A DNA stretch of 64,000 bases from F23-B02 sp963629425 (GCA_963629425.1 CAVGIU010000001.1:1-64000); one strand, 5' to 3'. Shown: positions 16,258 to 24,830, counted from the stretch's first letter. Numbers and translations are program-made. The notes: generated by a model from the sequence alone, not told the origin.

Positions 16258-16273
16258 GACAAGGAACTTCAAC

Positions 16274-17227
16274 ATGAAAATTGCTATGATCGGCTCCGGC
16301 GCGGCCGGCAGCGTTTTTGCTTCATATCTCAATAAGGGCGGCGCGGAGCTCTGGCTCGTCGACCGCTACAAGGCACACATGGACAAGGTCGCCGAATGCG
16401 GCATGACCTTCGTAAGCCCCTCGGGCGAAGAGGTCCTCAGCGGCTTTCACACCGCCGCCTCCGCCGAGGATATCGGCCTCATGGACATGGTCATCCTCAT
16501 GGTCAAGGCCACGCAGACCGACGACGTAATGCCCTCCGTCATGCCCTGCATCGGCAAGGAAACGGTCGTCGTTTCCCTGCAGAACGGCATCGGCAACGAC
16601 GATGTGCTTAAAAAATACGTCCCGGCGGACAGAATACTCTATGGCTTCGGCACGATAGGCACCGAGCTGCCCGAGCCGGGCAAATGCGTTTCAAAGCCCG
16701 AAAGCGGCATCATCATGCGCTTCGGCGCGGCGGAAAACGATCCGATTTCCGAAAAGGCCGGCAAGGCGCTCGAAAAGTGCTTCTGCGACGGCGGCTGCCT
16801 GACGAGCTTTGAAAAGGATATCCGCCCCTTCGTTTGGAAGAAGGCGATATCCAACAGCGGCTACAACACGCTCTCGGCGCTCACGCGGCTCAAGGTCGGC
16901 CCCTTGCTCGACTGTGAGACGGGCAGACAGCTCATTAAAAGCGTATGGGCGGAGGGCTGCGCGGTAGCCAAGGCGCTCACGGGCGTTGACCTTTGGGACG
17001 AGATGCTCGCGGAGCTCCCGAGGCTTCAGGACGGCTTTGCGAAATATTACCCCTCCATGGCACAGGATGTGCTCATCCACCGGCGTCAAACCGAGGTAGA
17101 GCTTTTAAACGGCGCTATCGTGCGCTACGGCAAGCTCCTCGGTATCCCCACCCCCGTCAACGGGGCGCTGACGCTTATGATTCAGACAATACAGCAAAAC
17201 TACGATATGCAGTATTGCAAACAATAA
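16274..17227 (+). CDS. Ketopantoate reductase family protein, paralogue 1
   Basis: 317 residues. The N-terminal Rossmann motif MIGSGAAGSVFASYL binds NADP(H); the catalytic-lysine region of ApbA/PanE enzymes is around WKKAISNSGYNTLSALT, and the C-terminal helical domain ends VNGALTLMIQTIQQN. AAGGAA precedes the ATG at 16274. Very similar to the next gene along its full length. Could reduce 2-dehydropantoate or another branched 2-oxo acid; with two copies, at least one is probably specialised. Confidence 0.8.
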   Translation: MKIAMIGSGAAGSVFASYLNKGGAELWLVDRYKAHMDKVAECGMTFVSPSGEEVLSGFHTAASAEDIGLMDMVILMVKATQTDDVMPSVMPCIGKETVVVSLQNGIGNDDVLKKYVPADRILYGFGTIGTELPEPGKCVSKPESGIIMRFGAAENDPISEKAGKALEKCFCDGGCLTSFEKDIRPFVWKKAISNSGYNTLSALTRLKVGPLLDCETGRQLIKSVWAEGCAVAKALTGVDLWDEMLAELPRLQDGFAKYYPSMAQDVLIHRRQTEVELLNGAIVRYGKLLGIPTPVNGALTLMIQTIQQNYDMQYCKQ

Positions 17228-17266
17228 GTTTATATCTAATTTTTATTTTATAAGGAGACGAAAAAA

Positions 17267-18310
17267 ATGAAAATTGCAATGTATGGTTCCGGCGCAGCAG
17301 GCAGCGTTTTTGCTTCTTACCTGAAGAAGGGCGGCGCAGACATGATCCTCATCGACCGCTATGAGGCTCACATGAAGAAGGTCGCCGAGGACGGCATGCA
17401 CTTCACCATCCATCAGGAAGAGAACGGCGCTTACACCGATTATAATTATCAGCTCAAGGGCTTCCGCACCTACACCAGCTCCGCAGCAGCCGCAGAGGCC
17501 GAGGGCAAGGTCGATGTAATCATCTACATGACCAAGGCAACTCAGCTCGAGCAGGCCATTCAGGACTCTCTGCCCGTAGTCGGCGACACCACCGTCGCTG
17601 TTTCCCTCATAAACGGCCTCGGCAACGATGACAACCTCTTCAAGGTCTTCCCGAAAGAGCGCTGCATCATCGGCTCCGGCGTTCTCGGCACCGCACTGCC
17701 CGAGCCCGGCCACTGCGTATCCACTCCTGCCGGCGGCGTTCAGATGAACTTCGGCGGCGCCGTAAGAAGCGAGCTCAACGACGCTGCATGCGCAGAGATG
17801 CTCAAGTGCTACCGCGAGGGCGGCTGCGACGCATACTGGCGCGACGGCGAGCCGGGCACCGACAACAACATCTACAAGTTCATTTGGAAAAAGGTCTGCG
17901 TCAACGCGACCGTTAACACCGTCTGCGCAGTTCTGCGTCTGAAGATCGGTGAGGTCGAGGCTGATCCCTGGGGCCAGCAGCTGTTCCACGGCGTTATCCG
18001 CGAGACCTGCGCTGTCGCTACCGCAAAGGGCGTTCCCATGAACGCAGACGAGTTCATCGCTCACGATCATGCCGACATCGTCACCAATATCGGCGACTAC
18101 TACCCCTCCATGTGCCAGGACGCACTGTTCCATCAGCGTCAGACCGAGATCGACGTTCTCAACGGCAAGATCGCTGAGTACGGCAAGGAGCTCGGCATCC
18201 CCACCCCGACCTGCGACATCCTCACCAAGGTCGTTCACTGCATCCAGGACAACTACGCAAACCAGTACTTCCAGGACAAGGACGGCAATGCCTTCCACAT
18301 CGGCAAGTAA
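17267..18310 (+). CDS. Ketopantoate reductase family protein, paralogue 2
   Basis: 347 residues. Same architecture as paralogue 1: NADP-binding MYGSGAAGSVFASYL, catalytic region FIWKKVCVNATVNTVCAVLRLK, and helical C-terminal domain with YYPSMCQDALFHQRQTEIDVLNG. It has a longer tail (DKDGNAFHIGK) and two small insertions. Codon choice is as biased as in the transporter gene and more so than in paralogue 1, suggesting it is the highly expressed member. AAGGAGACG lies before the ATG. A strong terminator follows. Confidence 0.8.
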   Translation: MKIAMYGSGAAGSVFASYLKKGGADMILIDRYEAHMKKVAEDGMHFTIHQEENGAYTDYNYQLKGFRTYTSSAAAAEAEGKVDVIIYMTKATQLEQAIQDSLPVVGDTTVAVSLINGLGNDDNLFKVFPKERCIIGSGVLGTALPEPGHCVSTPAGGVQMNFGGAVRSELNDAACAEMLKCYREGGCDAYWRDGEPGTDNNIYKFIWKKVCVNATVNTVCAVLRLKIGEVEADPWGQQLFHGVIRETCAVATAKGVPMNADEFIAHDHADIVTNIGDYYPSMCQDALFHQRQTEIDVLNGKIAEYGKELGIPTPTCDILTKVVHCIQDNYANQYFQDKDGNAFHIGK

Positions 18311-18323
18311 TTTTAAGCATCAG

Positions 18324-18355
18324 AAAACCTCCGTTCAAATGAACGGAGGTTTTTT
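18324..18355 (+). terminator. Intrinsic terminator
   Basis: AAAACCTCCGTTC / GAACGGAGGTTTT with loop AAAT, followed by TTTTTT. Ends the YkvI/dehydrogenase operon. Confidence 0.9.
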
Positions 18356-18384
18356 GTCGTTCGTTTCCGATAAAGTTTATTCTT

Positions 18385-19011
18385 TCAAACTATTTCCGCC
18401 TCGAACTTGGCTATAAGTCCGTCGAAAAGCTCACGGTTATTTTCTATGGCGATCTCGGGCTCGCGCTTTGTGGTGTGGGCAAACACTGGTTCATTCATCT
18501 TCGTCGAATATACGGCCTTGAGGATGCGCACGGAGTCCATGCCGCACTTGGCAAAGTGAACAGCAGCCGAGGCAAACGGCGCTCCTGCAGGGACTATTTT
18601 ATCGGCTATTGGCTCGATGGTCTCGATAACGCGGATGGACATGTAGAATATCTCATCAATGATGCAGCAGGCCGTGCGGTAAGCAGCCTCGAGCTCGGCA
18701 TCGTCGGCATTTTCCTGCTTTAAAAGCTTCTCAAGCGGCTTTTTGGCCTTGTTTTCCTCATCTATAAGGTGCAGGAAATAAACGCGCAGCTTCTCCATAT
18801 CCTGCTCGGCGTGCAGCATATCGGCCTCTTCGGACGCAGTGATGCGCAGTGCGCGCAGCGCCATGGACGCAGCACACATTGAAGAGCCCGCGGCTGCCGA
18901 GCCCAGTCCGAAAACGTTCTCGGGGTCTGCCATCATCCCGGAGTACGCTTTAAGAGTCTTGTCCGAATAGCTTTCGGTCATAAGATCTCCGATGTTTATT
19001 TTTTCTGCCAT
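18385..19011 (-). CDS. Cyclodeaminase/cyclohydrolase family protein (FTCD_C-like)
   Basis: 208 residues, all-helical. The start region with GLGSAAAGSSMCAASMALRA corresponds to the Gly/Ala-rich folate-binding helix of formiminotransferase-cyclodeaminase C-terminal domains, and the remainder has the expected helix pattern. Such stand-alone proteins act on formimino- or methenyl-tetrahydrofolate. AAGGAAG lies upstream of the ATG. It faces the preceding operon and diverges from the NTPase gene. Active-site details cannot be confirmed by eye. Confidence 0.72.
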   Translation of the reverse strand: MAEKINIGDLMTESYSDKTLKAYSGMMADPENVFGLGSAAAGSSMCAASMALRALRITASEEADMLHAEQDMEKLRVYFLHLIDEENKAKKPLEKLLKQENADDAELEAAYRTACCIIDEIFYMSIRVIETIEPIADKIVPAGAPFASAAVHFAKCGMDSVRILKAVYSTKMNEPVFAHTTKREPEIAIENNRELFDGLIAKFEAEIV

Positions 19012-19123
19012 GATATATCTTCCTTTCCTTTGACAATTGAAAACGGGAGTTTTATAATTCTATTGATAAATATACAACAAAATTTTGATATTTACAAGTG
19101 ATTATGCGACAGGAGCACACAAA

Positions 19124-19633
19124 ATGAAAATTCTGCTTTGCGGAGACATAAATTCCGGCAAATCCACGCTCATACGGCGGCTCGTTTCCGACATGGGGCG
19201 AAAGGCGTGCGGATACATAACCGTGCGCATGCCCGAGGATGAAAGAGGCGTTTCAAACGTCTATCTTTACGATATCTCCTCCCCGCCCGAAAGGATCGAG
19301 GATGCGCAGGTCATCATGCGCATCCTCGGCGAAAATTACGAGAGGCACCCCGAATACATGAGCAGCATCGCCGCGCCCATATTAGAGAACATACCCGAGG
19401 GCAGCCTCGTCGTTCTCGACGAGCTCGGAACGCTTGAGGAACACGAGGAGCGCTTTAAAGCTGCCGTCATGAAGATACTCTCCGGCCGCTACGATGTTCT
19501 CGCCTCCGTGAAGGCGCAGAACACCGGCTTTCTGCGGGATATCCGCCGTCATCCGGACTGCGAATTATACATCATCACCCCCGAGAATCGTGATGACTTG
19601 TATGCCCTGCTGAAGCAGGAACACAAGATATAG
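19124..19633 (+). CDS. Nucleoside-triphosphatase, THEP1/DUF265 family
   Basis: 169 residues. Walker A GDINSGKST at 7-15, Walker B VVLDELGTLE with the acidic pair, and the family-typical length of 170-180. The family hydrolyses NTPs of various kinds; physiological role is unclear. The ATG at 19124 is preceded by AGGAG; the upstream frame from 19085 has none. Stands alone after a divergent promoter region. Confidence 0.82.
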   Translation: MKILLCGDINSGKSTLIRRLVSDMGRKACGYITVRMPEDERGVSNVYLYDISSPPERIEDAQVIMRILGENYERHPEYMSSIAAPILENIPEGSLVVLDELGTLEEHEERFKAAVMKILSGRYDVLASVKAQNTGFLRDIRRHPDCELYIITPENRDDLYALLKQEHKI

Positions 19634-19718
19634 TGTTTCCTTTTTCTTCCGGAAAAAGTGCACAAATCGGGTATTAAAATTACGTGAGAAAATTTCCTAA
19701 TATTTTCGCAGAATTATG

Positions 19719-19747
19719 TTGACTTAAAGGGCACAGATTGATATCCT
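19719..19747 (+). promoter_or_regulatory. Possible promoter for the SGNH lipoprotein
   Basis: TTGACT (19719-19724), 17-base spacer, TATCCT (19742-19747), 30 bases before the start codon. The -35 is good and the -10 fair. Confidence 0.45.
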
Positions 19748-19778
19748 GTCAATATAGCGAAAAAATCAGGGGGCAACC

Positions 19779-20960
19779 ATGAGGAAAATTACAGCACTGC
19801 TGCTCGCCGTGCTTTGCATGCTTTCAGTCTGCGCGTGCAATAACGACGAGGGGAAAACGGCAGACGTTTCAGCAAAAGACCTTATCGCGGCAACGCTCAA
19901 CTCGGCAAAGCCCGAAAATGCCGACACACTGTGCGGCTCGGACGATCAGAGTCTTAAAAACAAATTTTACTACTTCTACGGCATCGAGACGAGCGCCGTG
20001 CGCGACTATGCGATAGTGTACTCCTCGGCCGCAAAATCGGATGAGATAAGCGTTCTCGTCGCAGCTAAGGGCACTGATATGAAGACGCTGACCGACGCAC
20101 TGGAGGGTAGGCGCGAAATGCAGCGTCAGACCTTTGAGCTGTACAGCCCCGAGAGCGTTGAGATGCTCAAGAATGCCGTCATATTCACGCAGGGCGACTA
20201 TGCCGTGATGATAGTGGCACAGGACCCCACTGCGATAGAAAGCAAGGTAAAAGAGCTCCTGAATGACGCAGAGGCCGTCGAAACCGAGGCAAAGGCATAT
20301 TACGATTCCGCCGCCGTCGAACCGACGCCGACTCCGACGCCGAGCTATGACTATTCAAAGCCCGTTCCGGAGGCCGAGGCAAAGGATAATTCCTGGTTCA
20401 ATGACGCTGCCTTTGTGGGCGATTCGCGCATGGAGGGCATAATGAACTATGCCGACTTCGAATACGCCTCGAATTTCTCGCATGTCGGTCTGAACGTCGC
20501 GGATGTGTTCACAAAGCCCTATATCGAGACAGAGTCCGGCACGGTGACCGTTGCCGACGCGCTACGCAACGATCTCAAATACGGCAAGGTCTACGTTATG
20601 CTCGGCATAAACGAGCTAGGCTGGTATAACCTTGATAAATTCATCGAATACTACGGAAACATCGTCGATCTCCTGCGCGAAACGCACCCCGAGGCCGACA
20701 TATACATCATAAGCATCCTACCCGTCGGCGCAAAGGCCGCGAAGAGCTCGGATATGCTCAATAACGACAGGGTGCAGATGTTCAATGAGCGCATTCAGGG
20801 CATGTGCACGGATAAGCAGGTTTATTACGTAAACGGCTTTGAGGCGCTTGCCGTAAACGGCGCGCTTCCCGATGACGCCTCCCCCGACGGTATCCATATG
20901 CAGCCGAGCTACTGCCATAAACTGACCGATTACCTCCTGACGCACACGGTAAGTAAATAG
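19779..20960 (+). CDS. Lipoprotein with DUF4358 and SGNH/GDSL hydrolase domains
   Basis: 393 residues. A lipoprotein signal ends at Cys20 (VCAC). Residues about 35-165 match DUF4358 (SVLVAAKGTDMKTLTDALEGR region). A Thr/Pro linker at 180-195 leads to an SGNH hydrolase: block I GDSRMEG near 213, block III GINE, and block V DGIHMQ with the catalytic His near the C-terminus. Probably an exported, membrane-tethered esterase or deacetylase acting on cell-wall polymer or glycan. The pairing of the two domains in one lipoprotein is notable. Confidence 0.82.
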   Translation: MRKITALLLAVLCMLSVCACNNDEGKTADVSAKDLIAATLNSAKPENADTLCGSDDQSLKNKFYYFYGIETSAVRDYAIVYSSAAKSDEISVLVAAKGTDMKTLTDALEGRREMQRQTFELYSPESVEMLKNAVIFTQGDYAVMIVAQDPTAIESKVKELLNDAEAVETEAKAYYDSAAVEPTPTPTPSYDYSKPVPEAEAKDNSWFNDAAFVGDSRMEGIMNYADFEYASNFSHVGLNVADVFTKPYIETESGTVTVADALRNDLKYGKVYVMLGINELGWYNLDKFIEYYGNIVDLLRETHPEADIYIISILPVGAKAAKSSDMLNNDRVQMFNERIQGMCTDKQVYYVNGFEALAVNGALPDDASPDGIHMQPSYCHKLTDYLLTHTVSK

Positions 20961-20965
20961 AATAT

Positions 20966-20996
20966 AAAAAATCCGGAGCTGAGCTCCGGATTTTTT
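20966..20996. terminator. Bidirectional intrinsic terminator
   Basis: AATCCGGAGCT / AGCTCCGGATT flanked by A6 and T6; shared between the SGNH lipoprotein gene and the convergent YhhN gene, whose stop codon overlaps the T run. Confidence 0.9.
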
Positions 20997-21651
20997 ACGC
21001 CGCCAGGAGGACAAAGCCCGCGACGATGAGAAACTCCGCCAAAAGATATGTCAGCATGACGCCGAAATGTGTTTTGAACGGCCTGCCCTTGCGGAAACGG
21101 ACATAGAACAGTATGGAATCTGACACAAAGAAGCTCACGGCGCCCGCATACATGATGACCGTGGCAAAGCAAGGCAGCGTGATCAGCTGGAACAGCGCAA
21201 AGCAGTTCATCGCTGCATTTACGACAAGATAACCCATCATGCCGACGTACAGGCTCTTCGGCTTCACGTTCCCGACGAGGCCGCGGAAGACAAAGCCCAC
21301 CGCCGTTATGTATATGATCGCCGCAAAGACAATGGCCCACACCGGCACAAGTGAAAAATCGACATGCATGCAGTAAGCCGCCGCAAAGCCCAGGTGCGAA
21401 AGGAAAAAGCTCATTCCTCCGACGGCAAAGCCCACGGGGCCGAATATGAGCAGCACATCGCCGAGCCAGCTCATCACCACCGCGGCAATGACTATCTCAA
21501 GCGGTGCCTGGGCCGTCGTCAGATACCAACCGAGAAGCGTCGGCAGCAGGAACACCTTCGTTACCGCACGCAGGACCTTATCACACCTCCAGCTTGCGTA
21601 GAGGTGCACCGCCGAAAATGCGGCAAAGGCCGCAATAAACACATAATTCAT
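20995..21651 (-). CDS. YhhN family membrane protein, lysoplasmalogenase type
   Basis: 218 residues, about eight membrane helices. The conserved YhhN/TMEM86 features are present: SWLGDVLLIF after helix 3, FFLSHLGFAAAY and the late SDSILFYVRF segment with acidic residues within helices. Characterised relatives cleave the vinyl-ether bond of lysoplasmalogens; many anaerobic Clostridia make plasmalogens, so this is plausible. The ATG at 21651 follows AGGGAGAG; the longer frame from 21699 adds residues without a ribosome site. Confidence 0.85.
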   Translation of the reverse strand: MNYVFIAAFAAFSAVHLYASWRCDKVLRAVTKVFLLPTLLGWYLTTAQAPLEIVIAAVVMSWLGDVLLIFGPVGFAVGGMSFFLSHLGFAAAYCMHVDFSLVPVWAIVFAAIIYITAVGFVFRGLVGNVKPKSLYVGMMGYLVVNAAMNCFALFQLITLPCFATVIMYAGAVSFFVSDSILFYVRFRKGRPFKTHFGVMLTYLLAEFLIVAGFVLLAA

Positions 21652-21727
21652 TTGATCTCTCCCTGTATATTTCCTATACAACAATACAATACCATACACA
21701 GCGTATTATTTCAACAAATATCAGAAG

Positions 21728-21756
21728 TTGAAAACGGGAGAGTTTTGTGATAAAAT
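21728..21756 (+). promoter_or_regulatory. Promoter preceding the structured RNA and lipid kinase
   Basis: TTGAAA (21728-21733), 17-base spacer, TAAAAT (21751-21756). The transcript would start near 21763, 20 bases before the structured region. Confidence 0.6.
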
Positions 21757-21783
21757 TGATAAACTATGATAAACTGAGTGTTA

Positions 21784-22072
21784 AGGATACACCTTCGATT
21801 GACAAGAGCACATACGGTTTTGGCAGGTTCAAATGCGCCCATGCGGCGTTAAAGCCCTTGCGTATACACAAAGTATGCGCTGCGGACTTTGCCTTGTCTA
21901 TCCACATTTGAGCTCGGTCAAAACCGCGAAGCACCTGTCAGCAGGCAATTTTAGAGTGATTTTCGGCTTTCTTCGATGAAGATGGGCTGACGCCCATCAA
22001 AGAGAAAAAGTCGGAAAGCGCCGAAAAGGGACGCTGACAGGCGTGTGTGTCCTTGTCAATCGAAGGTGCATT
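21784..22072 (+). ncRNA. Candidate structured RNA (three-way junction) covering the lipid kinase ribosome site
   Basis: Closing helix P1: ACCTTCGATTGACAAG (21791-21806) is perfectly complementary to 22052-22067, which contains the SD sequence GAAGGT seven bases before the ATG. Arm P2: CGGTTTTG (21815-21822) with 21919-21926, TCAAATG with CATTTGA, and an apical GCGTATAC/GTATGCGC hairpin. Arm P3: CCTGTCAGC (21934-21942) with GCTGACAGG (22033-22041), TTTTCGGC with GCCGAAAA, and GATGGGC/GCCCATC. The P1 5' strand can also pair with CTTGTCTATC (21893-21902), an alternative fold that would free the ribosome site. A miniature transposon is the alternative reading. Confidence 0.6.
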
Positions 22073-22073
22073 T

Positions 22074-22961
22074 ATGAAAACTCCGCTTATGATGATAATA
22101 AACCCCGCCGCCGGAAAGGGCGGCTTCAGGCGCGCTCTGCCGGATGCTTTGAAGCTGCTGTCGGACGCGGGCTACGCAGTGACGATGTATTTCACTGAGT
22201 GCCGCGGACACGCGACGGAGCTTGCCACGCAGTACGCCGGTGCGTTTCCGTACCTTGTGGTACTCGGCGGCGACGGTACGCTCGCCGAGGCGATAGCCGG
22301 GCTCATGCCGCTTTCCGAACGTCCAAAGGTGGGCTATATCCCCATCGGCACGGCAAACGACGTCGCACGCACCATTGGGCTTCCGAAAAACGACATTCTC
22401 GCCGGTGCACAGCGCTTTATCGGCGGCACTCCCCATGCTTTTGACGAGGGGCGGCGCAGCGGCGGATATTTCAATTACGTCGCAGCCTTCGGCGCGTTCA
22501 CGGAGGTCAGCTATGCGACGCCGCAGGAGGCAAAAAAGCAGCTCGGCGAGGCGGCATACCTCCTCGGCGCAATGAAGAGCCTCTCAACGCTCAAAAGCCG
22601 CCATGTCACCGTCGAATATGACGATGGCGTGCTTGACGGCGAATTCCTCTACGGCAGCATGTCTAACTCCTACTCTGTGGCCGGATTCATCGACCTGCCG
22701 CGTGAGGAGATCGGCCTCGGCGACGGGCTGCACGAGCTGGTGCTGGTAAAAAAGCTCCCGAATGCGGCAGCATTCGCAGCGCTCGCGGCGAAGGTGCTCA
22801 GCCACGATCTGAGCAGCGAGTACATAATCATAAAGCACACACACCGCGCGCGCTTTGTCTTTGACGAGCCGGCGACATGGACCTTCGACGGCGAAAACGG
22901 CGGCGCGCACAGTGAGATAAGCTTTGAAAACTGCCCGCAGGCGATCAGCTTAGTATATTAG
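22074..22961 (+). CDS. Diacylglycerol/lipid kinase family protein
   Basis: 295 residues. The N-terminal DAGK catalytic domain has MIINPAAGKG, the nucleotide-binding GGDGTLAEA and the family motif IPIGTANDVAR; the C-terminal beta-sandwich region holds GEFLYGSMSNSYSVAGF. Enzymes of this family phosphorylate diacylglycerol or related lipids to recycle them into phospholipid synthesis. The ATG at 22074 is set by AAGG seven bases upstream; an in-frame ATG at 22047 lies inside the structured leader and would translate through it. Neighbouring PAP2 gene suggests lipid phosphate turnover. Confidence 0.88.
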   Translation: MKTPLMMIINPAAGKGGFRRALPDALKLLSDAGYAVTMYFTECRGHATELATQYAGAFPYLVVLGGDGTLAEAIAGLMPLSERPKVGYIPIGTANDVARTIGLPKNDILAGAQRFIGGTPHAFDEGRRSGGYFNYVAAFGAFTEVSYATPQEAKKQLGEAAYLLGAMKSLSTLKSRHVTVEYDDGVLDGEFLYGSMSNSYSVAGFIDLPREEIGLGDGLHELVLVKKLPNAAAFAALAAKVLSHDLSSEYIIIKHTHRARFVFDEPATWTFDGENGGAHSEISFENCPQAISLVY

Positions 22962-22974
22962 TCGATAGCGGATA

Positions 22975-23190
22975 GCTATAGGTGTGCGGCTGCGCCGCAC
23001 GGATTGAATCACACCTCATCCGTCACCTACGGTGACACCTTCCCCTCAAGGGGAAGGCAATGGTGCACTACCGTAGTGCGCTGCAAAAAGCGGTTTCGTC
23101 GGCAGGCGCGAACCGGGCACCAACATAAACGTATATGAGAAGCGCAAAGGCGCTATTGAAAAAAGGAGCGGCGCTGAAGCGCCTCAAAAA
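22975..23190. repeat. Interspersed repeat, copy E, ending at the PAP2 start codon
   Basis: Contains the nested CACCTCATCCGTCACC ... CAAGGGGAAGGC unit (23011-23060) and the right arm CGAACCGGGCACCAACATAAACG. The 3' end has two tandem hairpin modules: AGCGC/GCGCT (about 23141-23154), then AGGAG (23164-23168), GGCGCT/AGCGCC (23170-23183) and TCAAAAA before the ATG. Confidence 0.82.
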
Positions 23191-23856
23191 ATGGATTATA
23201 GGGATTTCAGATTAAGCAAAATTAATACGGATGAGTTTCGGCATGTGAAGCTGCTGATATTCTGGCCGCTGTTCGGCATGATGTTCTCGTTTGTCGAGCG
23301 GTTTTACAATGTCAGCTCGTATTACGTCATGCACTGCGCGTTTGACGACACCATACCGTTCTGCGAGTGGTTCCTCATCCCCTACCTGTTTTGGTTCGTG
23401 TACCTGATCGGCACGCTGGTATACACGTTTTTCTTCGACGTTCCGGCATTTAAGAAAATGATGCACTTTATCATCTGCACCTACACGATCACGATGGTCA
23501 TTTACCTGCTGTTCCCGACCTGTCAGGAGCTGCGGCCGGAAGTCTTCCCGCGCGACAATGCGCTGACAAGATTTATCGGCTGGTTTTATAACTTCGACAC
23601 GAACACGAACGTCTGCCCGTCGATTCACGTCCTCGGTTCGGTGGCCGCGATGTTCGGCCTGCTCGACTGCCGCAGGCTGCAAAAGCCGTCGTTTAAATTT
23701 TTCGTGGTCATCGCGGCGCTGCTCATCTGCGCATCGACCGTATTCATGAAGCAGCACTCGGTGCTCGACGTTATTGCCGCCGTGCCGCTGTGCATCCTCG
23801 GCCACTATCTGTGCTATCACCGCGCAGAAGCTCCGAGTACCGCGGCTGCACATTAA
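23191..23856 (+). CDS. PAP2-type membrane phosphatase
   Basis: 221 residues with about six membrane helices. The phosphatase motifs are CPSIHV near residue 145 and KQHSVLDV near 190, each with a catalytic His, matching the membrane PAP2 superfamily (the subgroup related to inositol-phosphoceramide synthases). It probably removes phosphate from a lipid phosphate or pyrophosphate at the outer membrane face. The ribosome site and a hairpin come from the upstream repeat. Confidence 0.85.
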   Translation: MDYRDFRLSKINTDEFRHVKLLIFWPLFGMMFSFVERFYNVSSYYVMHCAFDDTIPFCEWFLIPYLFWFVYLIGTLVYTFFFDVPAFKKMMHFIICTYTITMVIYLLFPTCQELRPEVFPRDNALTRFIGWFYNFDTNTNVCPSIHVLGSVAAMFGLLDCRRLQKPSFKFFVVIAALLICASTVFMKQHSVLDVIAAVPLCILGHYLCYHRAEAPSTAAAH

Positions 23857-23863
23857 AAAAGTC

Positions 23864-23894
23864 AAAAAATCCCGTCCAACGGACGGGATTTTTT
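23864..23894. terminator. Bidirectional intrinsic terminator
   Basis: ATCCCGTCC / GGACGGGAT with loop AAC and A6/T6 flanks, between the convergent PAP2 and thioesterase genes. Confidence 0.9.
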
Positions 23895-23899
23895 AATGC

Positions 23900-24640
23900 T
23901 TATTTCAGCGTTATTCCGAGGAAGGCGGCGCATTTGCCGTCGGAGCGGCGCGCGCCGAGCACATAGCCGTCCTCGGTCTGTTTTTTGTATATCTTAAGCT
24001 CCTCGCCCTCCATGCAGGCGGTTATGTATCGCGCCTCCATGGTTTTGACGGGCATGGACGCGACCTCGTCGGCAGAAAAGCAATCGAGGAAGGCGCGGAC
24101 ATAGGCGACATTGTTCATATGGCGGCCGATATCTATGCTCGAGGTGCGCACAACGAAGGTGTAGACCTCGTCTTCATCGGAAAACTCATCGCGGAAGCGC
24201 CGGAGCTTGCCCTCGCAGGCGACATAGTCCTGAAAATCAAAGCCCTCGGGGAAGCCGAACTCGGAAAAGCGGACAAAGCCCGTCTCGCGGTTTAATACTA
24301 CCCACTCGGTCAGTCCCTCGGCGATGCGCTTATCGCCGGCAAAGATGTCGTAGCCGCGGTAGCCGCGCACGGCGTTTGGCTTTGCGGGGTTTACCCATGT
24401 CGACACGGTGAGCTCATCCATAAGCTGCGCGTCATCGTAAAAATCTATCCTCGAATGCGTCGCGACCCAATAGCAATCACGCTCTGCAAGCGCCGCCGTG
24501 CCGTTGCCGATGACCTCGGCGTGCAGGCCGGCAGCGTTCTGAAACAGCGTAAATGCCGCCGGCGGCTGCATTTTCGGCGCCTTGCCGCACAGGTCGGGCG
24601 TCACCGTCTGCGCAAATGAAAATTTCTTCAGCTCGTTCAT
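23900..24640 (-). CDS. Acyl-ACP thioesterase
   Basis: 246 residues forming two hot-dog domains of the FatA/FatB family. The first holds TLFQNAAGLHAEV; the second contains SSIDIGRHMNNVAYVRAF with the Asn-His pair of the catalytic site. It releases free fatty acids from acyl carrier protein. The ATG at 24640 follows GGAGGGCTGGAG; the frame extends upstream to 24712 without a ribosome site. A perfect palindrome lies just upstream at 24659-24672. Confidence 0.88.
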   Translation of the reverse strand: MNELKKFSFAQTVTPDLCGKAPKMQPPAAFTLFQNAAGLHAEVIGNGTAALAERDCYWVATHSRIDFYDDAQLMDELTVSTWVNPAKPNAVRGYRGYDIFAGDKRIAEGLTEWVVLNRETGFVRFSEFGFPEGFDFQDYVACEGKLRRFRDEFSDEDEVYTFVVRTSSIDIGRHMNNVAYVRAFLDCFSADEVASMPVKTMEARYITACMEGEELKIYKKQTEDGYVLGARRSDGKCAAFLGITLK

Positions 24641-24658
24641 TCTCCAGCCCTCCGAAAC

Positions 24659-24672
24659 TATACAAATGTATA
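24659..24672. promoter_or_regulatory. Palindrome upstream of the thioesterase gene, possible operator
   Basis: TATACAAATGTATA, perfect 14-base dyad, 19 bases before the thioesterase ATG. It does not match the FapR consensus. Could be a repressor site or chance in AT-rich DNA. Confidence 0.3.
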
Positions 24673-24773
24673 ATTTGATTATATCACGCGCACATTTTTT
24701 TCGGTGAAGCAATTGTTAACATATAATTAAAGAATATTAAGAAAATCGGACATCAATTGCAGTTTGAGAATAT

Positions 24774-24799
24774 AAAAAACAGCGGACAAGTCCGCTGTT
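24774..24799 (-). terminator. Terminator of the DUF3793/flavodoxin operon
   Basis: AACAGCGGAC / GTCCGCTGTT with an AA loop (24778-24799); on the minus strand followed by a T6 run (24774-24779). Confidence 0.85.
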
Positions 24800-24830
24800 T
24801 ATTGTTTGATTATATTCTCACTGCTTTTTA

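Noticed and set aside
22047..22073. Upstream ATG of the lipid kinase
   Set aside because: It lies within the structured leader without a ribosome site; the ATG at 22074 has AAGG at seven bases and begins at the conserved domain.
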